Positions 8,044-17,528 of a stretch of 64,000 nucleotides of DNA are shown here, in pieces. A model generated the notes under the pieces. The model worked only from the letters and a program-made list of their open reading frames with translations. It searched no databases and was not told where the DNA came from. Position numbers and translations under genes: made by a program. The first letter of the stretch is position 1; every line of letters starts with the position of its first letter. This stretch comes from Marinomonas sp. KMM3893 (GTDB lineage: Bacteria; Pseudomonadota; Gammaproteobacteria; Pseudomonadales; Marinomonadaceae), in NCBI RefSeq assembly GCF_004352855.1, contig NZ_SJSC01000001.1, forward strand, positions 744,001 to 808,000, read 5' to 3'.

Positions 8044-8120
8044 TGGTGGGCCTGCCCCGACTTGAACGGGGGACCTGCCGATTATGAGTCGGATGCTCTA
8101 ACCAACTGAGCTACAGGCCC
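8044..8120 (-). tRNA. tRNA with CAU anticodon, probably tRNA-Ile2
   Basis: The minus strand folds as a cloverleaf: acceptor GGGCCTG with CAGGCCC, D-arm TAGCTCAGTTGGTTAGAGC, anticodon stem CCGA/TCGG around the loop CTCATAA, T-arm with GTTCAAGTC, discriminator A, and an encoded CCA. Anticodon CAU could be Met or lysidine-modified Ile2. The GACTCATAATC anticodon arm and the TTCAAGTC T-loop resemble tRNA-Ile2 more than elongator tRNA-Met, so Ile2 is preferred. Confidence 0.93.
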
Positions 8121-8134
8121 TAAAAACGATCCGC

Positions 8135-8163
8135 ATTATAGCTATATGCGCAACCAATGCCAA
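8135..8163 (-). promoter_or_regulatory. Sigma70 promoter of the tRNA gene
   Basis: On the minus strand, -35 TTGGCA (8158-8163) and -10 TATAAT (8135-8140) are separated by exactly 17 bp and end 15 bp before the mature tRNA 5' end. Confidence 0.8.
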
Positions 8164-8229
8164 GATGGTTTTGCCTGTAAATTCAGTCTAATACAGAAAA
8201 AAGGCTACTTTTCTTGGCGTACTCAAGGT

Positions 8230-9078
8230 TCACGACTGACGAATTATCGCCCCAGGAGCAATACCCATTACTTTTTTAAAGGCGCGGCGAAACGCGGCTT
8301 CGCTTTGATAACCTAGCTCATCACAGAGAAGCGCTAGGTTGCTCTCCCCTCTTTTTATACGTTGAGCCGCTAGGCGCATCCGCCATAAGGTAAGGTAGGC
8401 CATCGGCGTAATGCCCATGGTACTTTTAAATAGGCCGCTGAACGCCGAGCGCGACATGCCTGCTTGTTGTGCCAAACTGGCCACTTGCCACGCTTGCTGT
8501 GGAGATTCATGAATAGCCACGATGGCTCTGGCGAGTTTGGCATCGCTTAACCCTGCGAGCAGACCAAATTGTACTTTTTTGGCCTGCATGAAAGATCTCA
8601 ACAGATGCACCAAATGCGCTTCTGCCAATCGCTCTAAGACAATTTGAGAGCCACAACGTAACTGGGTGATTTCAGTAAGCAATAAAGTATTTAACGACAA
8701 TAATGGCTGGGCGATCTCATCGCCTCTTTCTACCTTGACCCACTGCCCTGCAACGTCTAAAAGCGGATTGAGTGCTTTTTTGCCAAAATCGTACTCACAG
8801 ATCAGCAGTTTGTTTGCCTCTCTATGATTCTCTGTAGGCGCTTTTGAGAGCGATGTGTCAAATGCAATACCAGACGCTAACCAAACCCCATCACCGGTTT
8901 TTAAGGTGATTAGCTGATTGTCTTTTGCTCGTAGAGTCAGCTCTCCTTCCATCATGTACAGCCAATAACTTGCGTCCGGAGAAAGGGGCAAATGCCCTTT
9001 TTCCTCCAAAAAAAGGCAACTGCTCACTGAGGTGGCTTTTGGACGAAACGCGCTTAACACAGAAGAAAGTCGATCCAT
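8230..9078 (-). CDS. AraC-family transcriptional regulator (282 aa)
   Basis: The N-terminal cupin sensor (MMEGELTLRAKDN, LKTGDGVWLASG) is followed by a complete C-terminal AraC DNA-binding domain. HTH1 is around WQVASLAQQAGMSRSAFSGLFK and HTH2 around LALLCDELGYQSEAAFRRAFKK, ending in MGIAPGAI. An RBS (AGGTAAAC) precedes ATG 9078. It is divergent from a peroxiredoxin-like gene (9202), with repeated TATCGTA elements between the two, so it probably regulates that gene and possibly itself. Members of this subgroup are often found beside redox or reductase genes. Confidence 0.9.
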   Translation of the reverse strand: MDRLSSVLSAFRPKATSVSSCLFLEEKGHLPLSPDASYWLYMMEGELTLRAKDNQLITLKTGDGVWLASGIAFDTSLSKAPTENHREANKLLICEYDFGKKALNPLLDVAGQWVKVERGDEIAQPLLSLNTLLLTEITQLRCGSQIVLERLAEAHLVHLLRSFMQAKKVQFGLLAGLSDAKLARAIVAIHESPQQAWQVASLAQQAGMSRSAFSGLFKSTMGITPMAYLTLWRMRLAAQRIKRGESNLALLCDELGYQSEAAFRRAFKKVMGIAPGAIIRQS

Positions 9079-9135
9079 TGTTTACCTAGCCTTATGAAAA
9101 TACGATCTGCAATACATTTAGGATTATAAAACACC

Positions 9136-9157
9136 TATCGTATCGAATTTTATCGTA
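9136..9157. promoter_or_regulatory. Candidate AraC-type operator (direct repeat TATCGTA)
   Basis: TATCGTA occurs at 9136-9142 and 9151-9157, 15 bp apart, and a related reverse half (TACGATC) occurs at 9101-9107. Same-orientation half-sites in the divergent region are what AraC regulators usually bind. Inference only. Confidence 0.4.
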
Positions 9158-9201
9158 GTATGCCCTTATAGTAAAAATCAACGAAACATGAGGAGATACC
9201 A

Positions 9202-9732
9202 ATGGTTGTACTAAAGCCTAGAGCCGCTACTCCAGAGTTAGCGCTTAACACTCTAACAGGCACTTGGTCTTTGGCTGAGCAAACGCCAGAGAATTTCACC
9301 ATGATCGTCGTTTATCGTGGCCTACATTGCCCTAAATGCCGTGACTACCTAAAAGAACTAAGTCGTTTAGCCGATGACTTTATCGCAAAAGGTGTGAGTA
9401 TTATCGCCCTTAGTAGCGACACTCAAGAACGCGCGCAGCAAGCTTCTACTGACTGGGCGATTGAAAATCTAACCATGGGCTACGGCTTAACGCCTGAGCA
9501 ATCACAAGCATGGGGATTACATCGCAGCGCTGGACGCGGATTAACCAGCATCGGAATTGAAGAGCCGGCTGAGTTTACTGAACCAGGGTTTTTCCTTGTT
9601 CGCCCTGATGGCACTCTATATTGGAGTAACATCAGCACAATGCCATTTGCTCGACCACACTTTAGAGAAGTTCTAGGTGCTGTCGATTTTGCTATTAATA
9701 AAAACTACCCAGCCCGTGGTGAATTAATTTAA
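9202..9732 (+). CDS. AhpC/TSA-type peroxiredoxin-like (thioredoxin-fold) protein
   Basis: A 176-aa thioredoxin-fold protein. The first beta-strand and active site read VVYRGLHCPKCRDYLKEL, with a CPKC pair at about residues 47-50. The AhpC/TSA pattern continues with IIALSSDTQERAQQ and FFLVRPDGTLYWSN. It probably reduces peroxides or disulfides in the cytoplasm. The CxxC differs from the single peroxidatic Cys of classical 2-Cys Prx, so the redox partner is open. RBS GAGGAG precedes ATG 9202. It is divergent from an AraC regulator. Confidence 0.8.
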   Translation: MVVLKPRAATPELALNTLTGTWSLAEQTPENFTMIVVYRGLHCPKCRDYLKELSRLADDFIAKGVSIIALSSDTQERAQQASTDWAIENLTMGYGLTPEQSQAWGLHRSAGRGLTSIGIEEPAEFTEPGFFLVRPDGTLYWSNISTMPFARPHFREVLGAVDFAINKNYPARGELI

Positions 9733-9760
9733 TAGCGAGCGTGAATCTTTAAATGAATGA

Positions 9761-9795
9761 AAAAGCGAAATCCTTTTTGGGTTTCGCTTTTCTTC
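9761..9795 (+). terminator. Rho-independent terminator after the peroxiredoxin-like gene
   Basis: AAAAGCGAAA (9761-9770) pairs with TTTCGCTTTT (9782-9791), followed by a T-rich tract. The rest of the gap to 9987 is very AT-rich and holds no gene I can support. Confidence 0.85.
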
Positions 9796-9987
9796 GTTTT
9801 TAAAACACATTAAAAAAACTCTCTTTCACTAACACTTCAAACAAAAAAACACTTCAGAAAACCATTTTTTTAACGATCACTTACTTCAGAAAAACATCAA
9901 TTTTTTAATAAAAAAAAGCACATCTATAAAGACATGCTTTTTAAAAATTTACGTTTGCTTTCTATTAATAAAAATCGATATAACCGA

Positions 9988-10404
9988 TTACTTACCCAGA
10001 GAGAATTTGTTGTCGTAGTCTCTAAACAGGTAAAGAGCCACAATCGCCGCCAGCATCGGCCATGCAGCATAAAAGAGTAAGTTTGATCCGGCCCAAGGGT
10101 CTAGGTAACGTCCAAAAGACACTAGAGTAGAGCTTAAGTGCATGATTAATATAATTAATGTTGCCCATCTTCTCTGAAAACCTATCAAAAAGCTCAGCAC
10201 CAAAGCAAGTTGTAAGGCTCCCATGATATAAGCAATACTGGCACTTATGTCAGGAATAGAATAGAAAACTTTCATGACAGCAGCGGAATGGCTAGGATTC
10301 ACAAACTTATCCACAGTCCACATAATTAGCACAATAAACACACTCAGTCGCAGCCCCAATAGGCTCCACTCAAGCTTTTCTTTCGATATGGTAATGGTAC
10401 TCAT
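9988..10404 (-). CDS. DoxX-like inner-membrane protein
   Basis: A 138-aa protein with four predicted transmembrane helices (about residues 14-31, 52-72, 78-97 and 107-126). The length, helix pattern and the LLGLRLSVFIVLIMWTVDKF start resemble the DoxX/DoxD-like superfamily, whose members act in membrane redox chemistry. RBS AAAAAGGG precedes ATG 10404. It stands alone; 10405-10695 upstream is AT-rich with no recognisable gene. Confidence 0.7.
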   Translation of the reverse strand: MSTITISKEKLEWSLLGLRLSVFIVLIMWTVDKFVNPSHSAAVMKVFYSIPDISASIAYIMGALQLALVLSFLIGFQRRWATLIILIMHLSSTLVSFGRYLDPWAGSNLLFYAAWPMLAAIVALYLFRDYDNKFSLGK

Positions 10405-10695
10405 TTTAAAACCCTTTTTAAAAACTTAATAAACCAAAGCTTTGAAAAACAAAAATTTATGCATTTATCCATACCGCAACCATTATTTAAGTTGTTTCTA
10501 TAAAGCCATTCAAAACAAACCCACTTTAAAAAGAATAAGGAGAGAAAACAATATTAGATAACTGAGATGAACATTTTTATCTTTTTCACGCTGTTTATTG
10601 TTGAAAAAGAAAAGATGGGGATTTCAAACAAATAAAGGGAACTTATTCATATTTTAGCAATCCTCATTTAGAGAAACAGTCATATTTAAAAATCG

Positions 10696-11109
10696 CTAAG
10701 ATAAACACCCAATATCCGTCAACACCCAGGCACTATTATGCTGAGTGAAACCTATTTTAGGGTAATAATCTATTGCTTGAGGAGCCGATAACAAGATCAA
10801 TGAACATTCTGGCTTTAAGGCTTCTTTTGTCATCCTAATTAAGCTCTTACCCACTCCCATCCCTTGAATAGCTGGGTCCACCGCTAAATCAGATAAGTAG
10901 CAACAAAAAGCAAAATCCGTCACAGATCGCGCTACCCCAACTAATATTTGCTCCTGCCAGGCCGTGATCAACAGATCTGCATGACCTAACATGGCATTCA
11001 CCACTTCTACTTTATCGATCGGCCTGCGCGCGCCCAAGGTTGTTTTTGCTAACAGGGTCGAAAATTGATCAGCGGTTATGGCTTCATTCACCTTATATTC
11101 TATGTTCAT
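10696..11109 (-). CDS. GNAT-family N-acetyltransferase
   Basis: About 137 aa from ATG 11109, chosen because ACAGGG sits 8 nt upstream; the frame is open 15 codons further. Acetyl-CoA motif A is LAVDPAIQGMGVGKSLI, and the C-terminal LLSAPQAIDYYPKIGF is typical of small YitI/YhbS-like GNATs. The substrate is unknown. No operon partner. Confidence 0.85.
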   Translation of the reverse strand: MNIEYKVNEAITADQFSTLLAKTTLGARRPIDKVEVVNAMLGHADLLITAWQEQILVGVARSVTDFAFCCYLSDLAVDPAIQGMGVGKSLIRMTKEALKPECSLILLSAPQAIDYYPKIGFTQHNSAWVLTDIGCLS

Positions 11110-11304
11110 GGCGTTACCCTGTTCGTTGGAATCGTCACTAACAGCATAGATCATCTTTAACCAAAGCGGCGAGCAGCCTACCGCTTTTCTCCAGCCATTT
11201 CGATATTGCCCAAATAATGTGGAAGCGCTTAAAACCCGTTGTAATCCCGAGGTTTGCCCAGATGATAGACTGCTTATTATTCTCTGATTGAGTAACCTTG
11301 ATTC

Positions 11305-12399
11305 ATGCTCGCCATTAAATTGATTTTGTTCTTCATCGCACTCATTGTTACTGCCCTTTATGCGGTGAATTTAGCCCTAGCCGCCAAAGTCCCTTCTTTG
11401 CCTGAGGCAGACTCAGCTCATTATAAAAAGGCCAGATTTCACAATACTACACCCACCCCCAACATGCCTTTTCTCAAGACAGTGGCACTGTGGATTCGCT
11501 TTTTTACCGAGAAAAAAGTCAATACCACACCCGATGTCGAGATCCCTGTTCGGCCACTGAGTAAAATTGCATTAGCGGCCTTGAGTCACAATGAGCTTCA
11601 CATTATTAAACTCGGGCACTCTTCTGTTTTGCTAAAAGTGTATGGTGAATATTGGTTACTCGACCCTGTCTTTTCTGAGCGAGCTTCGCCGTTTTCTTTT
11701 GCTGGACCAAAACGCTTCCACCAGCCGCCGATTGCTTTAAGAGATCTTCCTACTATCGATAAGGTGTTGATTTCGCACAACCATTACGATCACCTCGACA
11801 AAAGCAGCATTACAATACTAGCCAACAAAACCCGTGAATTCTTTGTCCCTAAAGGCGTTGATGGCGATTTGAAAAAATGGGGAGTAGAAAGTAGTAAGAT
11901 AACCGTGTTTGATTGGTGGCAAGAGCGACAAACAAAGCAAGGAATGGTCGTGTTTACGCCAAGCCAACACTTCTCGGGGCGAGGGCTAAGCGATGGCAAC
12001 CGCACATTATGGGGTTCTTGGGTGATCAAGACACCACAACAGAATCTGTATTTCAGTGGCGATTCTGGCTACTTTTCTGGCTTCAAAGAGATTGGCGACC
12101 GATACGGACCTTTTGACCTGACCATGATAGAAACAGGCGCTTACGATAAAGATTGGGCCAGCATTCATATGACGCCAGAGGAAAGCGTACAAACGCATCT
12201 CGACCTTAAAGGAAAGGTGATGCTACCCATACATAATGGCACCTTTGATCTGGCCTTTCACGCCTGGTACGACCCCTTTAACCGAGTTGTGGCGGAAGCA
12301 GAAAGGCGCGCTGTTGCATTAAGCACTCCAGAGTTTGGGCAAATATTCAACATCACAGACGCTCCAATAGAGAATCCATGGTGGCGAGTTTCTTCTTGA
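11305..12399 (+). CDS. MBL-fold metallo-hydrolase, NAPE-PLD/UlaG-like, membrane-anchored
   Basis: A 364-aa protein with an N-terminal hydrophobic anchor (residues 3-22) and a metallo-beta-lactamase fold. Metal-binding motifs are SHNHYDHLD (near residue 155), GRGLSDGNRTLWGSW, YFSGDSGYF and the later His in MLPIHNGTFDLAFH. This set matches the N-acyl-phosphatidylethanolamine phospholipase D-like branch, which hydrolyses phosphodiesters of lipid headgroups. The bacterial substrate is not known. It converges with the LysR gene that ends at 12413. Confidence 0.82.
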   Translation: MLAIKLILFFIALIVTALYAVNLALAAKVPSLPEADSAHYKKARFHNTTPTPNMPFLKTVALWIRFFTEKKVNTTPDVEIPVRPLSKIALAALSHNELHIIKLGHSSVLLKVYGEYWLLDPVFSERASPFSFAGPKRFHQPPIALRDLPTIDKVLISHNHYDHLDKSSITILANKTREFFVPKGVDGDLKKWGVESSKITVFDWWQERQTKQGMVVFTPSQHFSGRGLSDGNRTLWGSWVIKTPQQNLYFSGDSGYFSGFKEIGDRYGPFDLTMIETGAYDKDWASIHMTPEESVQTHLDLKGKVMLPIHNGTFDLAFHAWYDPFNRVVAEAERRAVALSTPEFGQIFNITDAPIENPWWRVSS

Positions 12400-12412
12400 A
12401 CTCGCCATTCGG

Positions 12413-13306
12413 CTAGTAGAAATGTCGGCTCTCTTCTTTTAAGTAGTTGATCAGTACTTGTAGCTTTTTCGGCAAATGCCCATATGGGTACTGAATGTAG
12501 ACGGGCATAGGATCAGCACGCCAATCTGGTAAACAATTCACTAGGGAATCAGCATGATGCTTAGCTCGCATGTCGACCAAATAATTCGGCAGAATCCCCA
12601 CGCCATTGCCTCTCACAATCGCGTCTGCGTGAAGCGTGAACTGATCCACGATTAAACGACTTTCGGGCACCTCAAAACACACCTTCCCATCGACATCATT
12701 CTCTAGGCAAATAGAACCTTCGTCATTTTTAATCATATCCACCCACGCGTAATGATGAAGCTCACTCGGATGCTGTATATGAGTCGTTTCTTCCAGATAT
12801 TGAGGGCTGGCGTATACACCTTGTGATAATTCGCCTATTTTCTCTGCTTTTAGACCTTCATCTGCTGGCTGACCCACCCAAATGCTAACGTCATTTCCTG
12901 ATAAACCTTGTACAGGGTTATTACCGGTTTTCACTTCCATGTTGACGCCTGGATGTTGATCCAAGAATTCAAACATTCGACTTGAGAACCAGCCTCTTAT
13001 CAGCACGTTATGCACATAGACTGTCAGCTTACCAGTGACCTCTCCTTTTAAATCTTCAACCGCTTTCAGTCCTTCATCGGCTATTTCAAGCATTTTTCGG
13101 GCAAAGGGTAAAAATTGAAGGCCTGCTTCATTGGCAATTAATCGATTCGCTTGACGACGCAATAATGGCTGGTTGAGCACGGTTTCAAGATGATTGATGC
13201 GACGACTTAATGTCGATTTAGACACCCCAAGTTCAAGCGCACTCTCTTTTAAGTTACCGGTTCCCATTACTGATACAAACGTCTTTACTTCGTTCAAATC
13301 ATACAT
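12413..13306 (-). CDS. LysR-family transcriptional regulator
   Basis: A 297-aa protein. The N-terminal winged HTH spans residues 3-62 (GNLKESALELGVSKSTLSRRINHLE), followed by the effector-binding domain (GKLTVYVHNVLIRGW and GNGVGILPNYLV). It is divergent from the TonB-dependent receptor gene at 13507 with about 200 bp between them; control of that receptor is possible, but a Fur-like site is the more obvious regulator there. Only a weak RBS precedes ATG 13306. Confidence 0.88.
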   Translation of the reverse strand: MYDLNEVKTFVSVMGTGNLKESALELGVSKSTLSRRINHLETVLNQPLLRRQANRLIANEAGLQFLPFARKMLEIADEGLKAVEDLKGEVTGKLTVYVHNVLIRGWFSSRMFEFLDQHPGVNMEVKTGNNPVQGLSGNDVSIWVGQPADEGLKAEKIGELSQGVYASPQYLEETTHIQHPSELHHYAWVDMIKNDEGSICLENDVDGKVCFEVPESRLIVDQFTLHADAIVRGNGVGILPNYLVDMRAKHHADSLVNCLPDWRADPMPVYIQYPYGHLPKKLQVLINYLKEESRHFY

Positions 13307-13429
13307 ACTTCGGTCCTAGAGCCTCTCCGGAAAATAAGAAAAAATCCGTCATATAAATTCATTATTTAGCAATGTTGCAGAAATTGAAACGGAGCGTGTC
13401 AACACATCGCATCAAATATGTAAGAAAAT

Positions 13430-13448
13430 ACAAATGATAAACATTCTC
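13430..13448. promoter_or_regulatory. Fur-box-like operator
   Basis: ACAAATGATAAACATTCTC matches the 19-bp Fur consensus GATAATGATAATCATTATC at about 14 positions, keeping the AATGATAA core and CATT. It lies about 60 bp upstream of the TonB receptor start, where an iron-responsive repressor site is expected. Confidence 0.65.
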
Positions 13449-13506
13449 ACTACTATTTTTAATGATTCACATCATACCCAAAAGTTCTCAAATATATAAG
13501 GAGATA

Positions 13507-15507
13507 ATGCTCAAAATGACCTCTTCACCACGCCATTTTAAACGTACACTCGTCGCCGCTTTCATTAGCGCAGCAAGCTACTCGCCTATTCTATTGGCAG
13601 CAGATAACACCGCATTAGATAATACCGATGTGGCAAAAACCTTAGATCAGCTAGTAGTCACGGCATCTGGGCATGAGCAACAAATTACAGACGCGCCAGC
13701 GTCGATTACCGTGGTGACCCAAGAAGAACTAGAAAGCAAACCTTATAAAGATGTGACCGATGCACTGCAAGACGTACCGGGAGTGATGGTCACGGGCGGT
13801 GGTTCCAGCCAAGACATCTCTATGCGTGGCATGAGCGGTAAATACACCCTAATTTTGGTGGATGGTAAACGCCAAGGTTCACGTGAAACGCGACCTAACG
13901 GCGATAACTCAGGTATCGAACAAGGCTGGACACCGCCATTATCTGCTATCGATCATATCGAAGTGGTACGTGGCCCTATGTCTTCTCTTTATGGTTCAGA
14001 CGCACTAGGTGGTGTTATCAACATCATCACCAAAAAGGTTCAGGATAAATGGGGCGGCGAAATTTCCGCCAGCACCACGATTCAAGACAACAACAAATCA
14101 GGCGACAGCCGCCAAGCCGACATCATGGTAAATGGCCCCTTGATCAAAGATAAATTGGGGCTGCAATTTTACGGTCAAGTTTCTCAGCGTGATGAAGATG
14201 ACATTACCAATGGCTATGCTGACCAAGACATTAACAATGGCACCGCCAAGGTCACTTGGAAACTTTCTGACGATCAAGACATTGTCTTTGAAGCCGGCAA
14301 GGAAACCCAAAACCGAGACACCACAACTGGAAAGTCTTCAACGTCAGGTAGTGATACTAAATACACCCGCGATCACTACGCCGTCACCCACAATATTACT
14401 GTTGGTGATACCAGTGCTCAGACCTACATCACCAATGAGAAGATCGACAACCCAAGTCGAAATATGTACTACGAGGACACCGTTTTAAACAACCAAACGA
14501 CCATCTCCTTTGATAGCCATATTTTGACCCTTGGTGGCCAATACCAGTACGAGAAGCTTGACGATTCTGGCAACAACTCAAGTAGTGGCATAGATCAGTT
14601 AACCAACTGGCAAGCAGCGCTGTTTGTGGAAGATGAATACTTCCTAACCGATGACCTTTCTTTAACCTCGGGGCTACGCTACAACAAGGATGAAAACTAC
14701 GGAGATAACTTCTCACCACGCCTGTACGCCAACTGGAATTTCACACCAAATTGGACACTAAAAGGCGGCGTGAGCACAGGTTACCGCTCACCTGATTTGC
14801 GTCAAGGTACAGACGGCTGGGCACAGATAACTGGTGGCGGCGGCAGCACTACAGCTGTAATTCTAGGTAATTCAGATCTAGACCCAGAGAAAAGCGTCAG
14901 CGGCGAAGCAGGGCTTTATTGGAATAATAATAAAGGTACGCAAATCAGCGGGACGATATATCGCACCGACTATAAAGACAAAATAACAGAAATGAGTCTT
15001 TGTGACACCAGAACAGGGGATGCATCCTGTACATACGACGGAAATAGCTATACCTATATAAACCAAAGGTTTAATGTCGACCGCGTTGTTATGCAAGGGG
15101 TTGAGTTAACCCTAAATACGCACATTACCAAAAATGTTTCCTTCACGGGTAACTACACATACACAGACTCCGAACAGAAATCTGGTGCTTTCTCAGGCGA
15201 AGCGCTTAACCGTTTACCTAAGCACATGATCAATGCGACCACGAACTGGGTCATGAGCGACAAGATGAAATCTTGGGCTCGTGTTAATTACCGTGGTAAA
15301 TCAAGCGATGGCTTAAGTCGTATTAGAATGACTAAAGGCATCCCTTCTTATACTTTCGTCGACACTGGCATGAGTTACGCTTTGACCAAAGATGTGACGG
15401 TTTACGCAGGCATCTACAACATACTGGACAAAGAAGTGGACTACGATACTTATGAAGAAGTGTTAGATGGCCGCCGCTATAACGCAAAAATCAGAATGAC
15501 CTTCTAA
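13507..15507 (+). CDS. TonB-dependent outer-membrane receptor (ferric siderophore, CirA/FepA-like)
   Basis: About 666 aa. ATG 13507 follows AAGGAG; a second ATG (13516) is also possible because the spacing to 13507 is short. The signal peptide ends near LLAADN. The TonB box region (DQLVVTAS) is followed by the plug domain (ITVVTQEELE, DVPGVMV, VVRGPMSSLYGSDALGGVINI). The beta-barrel runs to the C-terminal aromatic signature RMTF. The plug motifs and size match catecholate-siderophore/colicin I receptors. It takes up an iron complex across the outer membrane, powered by TonB. A Fur-like box upstream supports iron repression. The exact ligand is unknown. Confidence 0.88.
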   Translation: MLKMTSSPRHFKRTLVAAFISAASYSPILLAADNTALDNTDVAKTLDQLVVTASGHEQQITDAPASITVVTQEELESKPYKDVTDALQDVPGVMVTGGGSSQDISMRGMSGKYTLILVDGKRQGSRETRPNGDNSGIEQGWTPPLSAIDHIEVVRGPMSSLYGSDALGGVINIITKKVQDKWGGEISASTTIQDNNKSGDSRQADIMVNGPLIKDKLGLQFYGQVSQRDEDDITNGYADQDINNGTAKVTWKLSDDQDIVFEAGKETQNRDTTTGKSSTSGSDTKYTRDHYAVTHNITVGDTSAQTYITNEKIDNPSRNMYYEDTVLNNQTTISFDSHILTLGGQYQYEKLDDSGNNSSSGIDQLTNWQAALFVEDEYFLTDDLSLTSGLRYNKDENYGDNFSPRLYANWNFTPNWTLKGGVSTGYRSPDLRQGTDGWAQITGGGGSTTAVILGNSDLDPEKSVSGEAGLYWNNNKGTQISGTIYRTDYKDKITEMSLCDTRTGDASCTYDGNSYTYINQRFNVDRVVMQGVELTLNTHITKNVSFTGNYTYTDSEQKSGAFSGEALNRLPKHMINATTNWVMSDKMKSWARVNYRGKSSDGLSRIRMTKGIPSYTFVDTGMSYALTKDVTVYAGIYNILDKEVDYDTYEEVLDGRRYNAKIRMTF

Positions 15508-15543
15508 TCTAACAAGCCTAAACAGCACGAATAGAAAATCATC

Positions 15544-15578
15544 AAAAACCGTTACTATTTCCTAGTAACGGTTTTTTT
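15544..15578 (+). terminator. Rho-independent terminator after the TonB receptor
   Basis: AAAAACCGTTACT pairs with AGTAACGGTTTTT around a short loop, followed by a T-run. Confidence 0.9.
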
Positions 15579-15763
15579 CTATTAGACACAAGCATTTTCA
15601 AATCCCCTCTGCCTTTCTGGCGTGATTCACCCTTTCTACCCAGAGACAATATATTGGTCCACTCTATCAATGCCAATTATCTGTTACTACCTACAACCTT
15701 TGGTGCGACCATTCCTTAATGCCAAACAGGGTAATAAAGGGTCGTTTTTTTCTTTAAAAACAA

Positions 15764-15802
15764 AAAAACCGTTATCATGTTGTCATGATAACGGCTTTTT
15801 AA
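15764..15802 (-). terminator. Rho-independent terminator of the glycyl-tRNA synthetase gene
   Basis: CCGTTATCATG pairs with CATGATAACGG around a 4-nt loop. The A-rich left flank gives a long U-run on the minus-strand transcript. No gene is visible between the two terminators (15579-15763). Confidence 0.85.
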
Positions 15803-15828
15803 TCTGACGACTTTAGAGCATCAAGAGA

Positions 15829-17205
15829 TTAGTCTTGGTTAATAAAGTAGTTCACTACGTAAGCAGGAAGATCCGCTGCATTCACAACGATTTGCTCCAT
15901 GGTGTCACGGTCACGAACGGTCACTGGTGCGCCTTCTTTTTCGATAGAATCGAAATCGACGGTGACACAGATTGGTGTTCCGACTTCGTCATGACGACGG
16001 TAGCCTTTACCTACGTTACCTGTGTTTTCATAAAGAATACGACCCAAGCCCAGTTTTTGAAGCTTGTTTTTTAATTCTTTCGCTAGCGCAACGATCTCTG
16101 GCTTGTTCTTCTTAAGCGGCATGATAGCGACTTTGATCGGCGCTAGATGAGGCTTAAATTTAAGAACCGTACGAGTCGAACCGTTTGGTAGCTCTTCTTC
16201 TGTATAAGCTTCTGTCATTACCGCAAGCAAACCACGGTCAAGACCAGCAGAAGGTTCGATACAGAAAGGCACTTCCCACTTGTTCGCTTCTAGATCACGA
16301 ATCGCCAATTTCGCAGTAGAGTGTTCGTTCTTTTTCACTTTCGCAGAAAGACCAAACTCTTCTTGTGCTTTGGTATGAGAACCTAGATCGTAATCAGTAC
16401 GGTTAGCAACACCTTCTAACTCTTCAAAACCGTGTGGAAAACGGTACAAGATATCCACAGTCGATTTTGAGTAATGCGCTAGGTCATCACCCGTTACGTA
16501 TTCAAATTCAATATTCTCTGCGGCTAGGCCTTGATCCAACCACCACTGCTTACGAGCGCCGACCCAGAACTCATGCCATTTTTCGTCTTCACCAGGTTTG
16601 CAGAAAAACTCTAATTCCATCTGTTCGAATTCACGAACACGGAAAATAAAGTTACGTGGCGTGATTTCGTTACGGAAAGATTTACCGATCTGAGCAATAC
16701 CAAAAGGCAAAGCGCGAGAAGTTGAATCAACCACGTTTTTAAAGTTAGTAAAAATACCCTGTGCGGTTTCTGGACGAAGGTAAGTGTAAGACTCTTCGTT
16801 TACCATTGGACCGACATTGGTTTTAAACATTAGATTAAAGTCACGAGGCTCTGTTACGTTCGTAGAACCACAGTTATCACACACTTTAATGTCTTTCATG
16901 TGGTCGGCACGCATACGAGATTTACATTCGTGGCAATCGACCATTGGGTCAGTGAAGGTATCTTCGTGACCAGAATATTTATAGACGTTTTTATTTTGGA
17001 TGATGGCGGCATCCAAACCTTCTACGTCGTCACGTTCGTAAACCATCGAACGCCACCAAGCCGCTTTTAGGTTGTTTTTCAACTCAATACCTAACGGACC
17101 GTAATCGTAAGCGCCTTGCATACCACCGTAGATTTCACTGCCTTGGAAAATAAATCCGCGACGTTTACACAGGGAAACGAGTTCATCCATTGTTTTAGCT
17201 GGCAT
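15829..17205 (-). CDS. glyQS: Glycyl-tRNA synthetase, single-chain (alpha2 dimer) type
   Basis: About 458 aa from the Met at 17205 ([17 protein letters not shown]), preceded by AGGTG; seven extra codons are open upstream. It is the eukaryote/archaea/Firmicutes-like class II GlyRS: YDYGPLG near the N-terminus, a four-Cys zinc-binding insertion (CHECKSRM and CDNCGS), class II motif 2 with SFRNEI, motif 3 GLDRGLLAV, and the C-terminal anticodon-binding domain (IAMMPLKKNK-like segment, [12 protein letters not shown]). It charges tRNA-Gly. Most gammaproteobacteria instead carry the unrelated alpha2beta2 GlyQ/GlyS, which is not present in this window. It is transcribed alone with its own terminator. 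Confidence 0.95.
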   Translation of the reverse strand: MPAKTMDELVSLCKRRGFIFQGSEIYGGMQGAYDYGPLGIELKNNLKAAWWRSMVYERDDVEGLDAAIIQNKNVYKYSGHEDTFTDPMVDCHECKSRMRADHMKDIKVCDNCGSTNVTEPRDFNLMFKTNVGPMVNEESYTYLRPETAQGIFTNFKNVVDSTSRALPFGIAQIGKSFRNEITPRNFIFRVREFEQMELEFFCKPGEDEKWHEFWVGARKQWWLDQGLAAENIEFEYVTGDDLAHYSKSTVDILYRFPHGFEELEGVANRTDYDLGSHTKAQEEFGLSAKVKKNEHSTAKLAIRDLEANKWEVPFCIEPSAGLDRGLLAVMTEAYTEEELPNGSTRTVLKFKPHLAPIKVAIMPLKKNKPEIVALAKELKNKLQKLGLGRILYENTGNVGKGYRRHDEVGTPICVTVDFDSIEKEGAPVTVRDRDTMEQIVVNAADLPAYVVNYFINQD

Positions 17206-17528
17206 TTCTAAACACACCTTAAGCAAATTCGTTAATAGAAAAGACGCTCGACATAACTAAGAGCGCATATCAAAGAAAGTTATAACTAGGCATTGTACTC
17301 TGTGCCCGAATTTCCCTCAATGGCGATTACTCGGGAAAATAAAATCGCTTTTCAGCTGGGGAATGACAGTATTTCTCATTTAGCTAGGACGCTTATCGTT
17401 AATTCACAAATAGCGGAGGATGCAAGTACAAAAACATTCTTTTTTTGAACTTTTTAGGGTGTTTTTGCATTCATTTTGTAAGATAATTCGTATTAATTAC
17501 ACATTTGAAGCCGAGATCAGGATTTTCT

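Noticed and set aside
7912..8109. 65-codon plus-strand frame across the right repeat and tRNA
   Set aside because: It runs through the terminator and antisense to the tRNA; not a gene.
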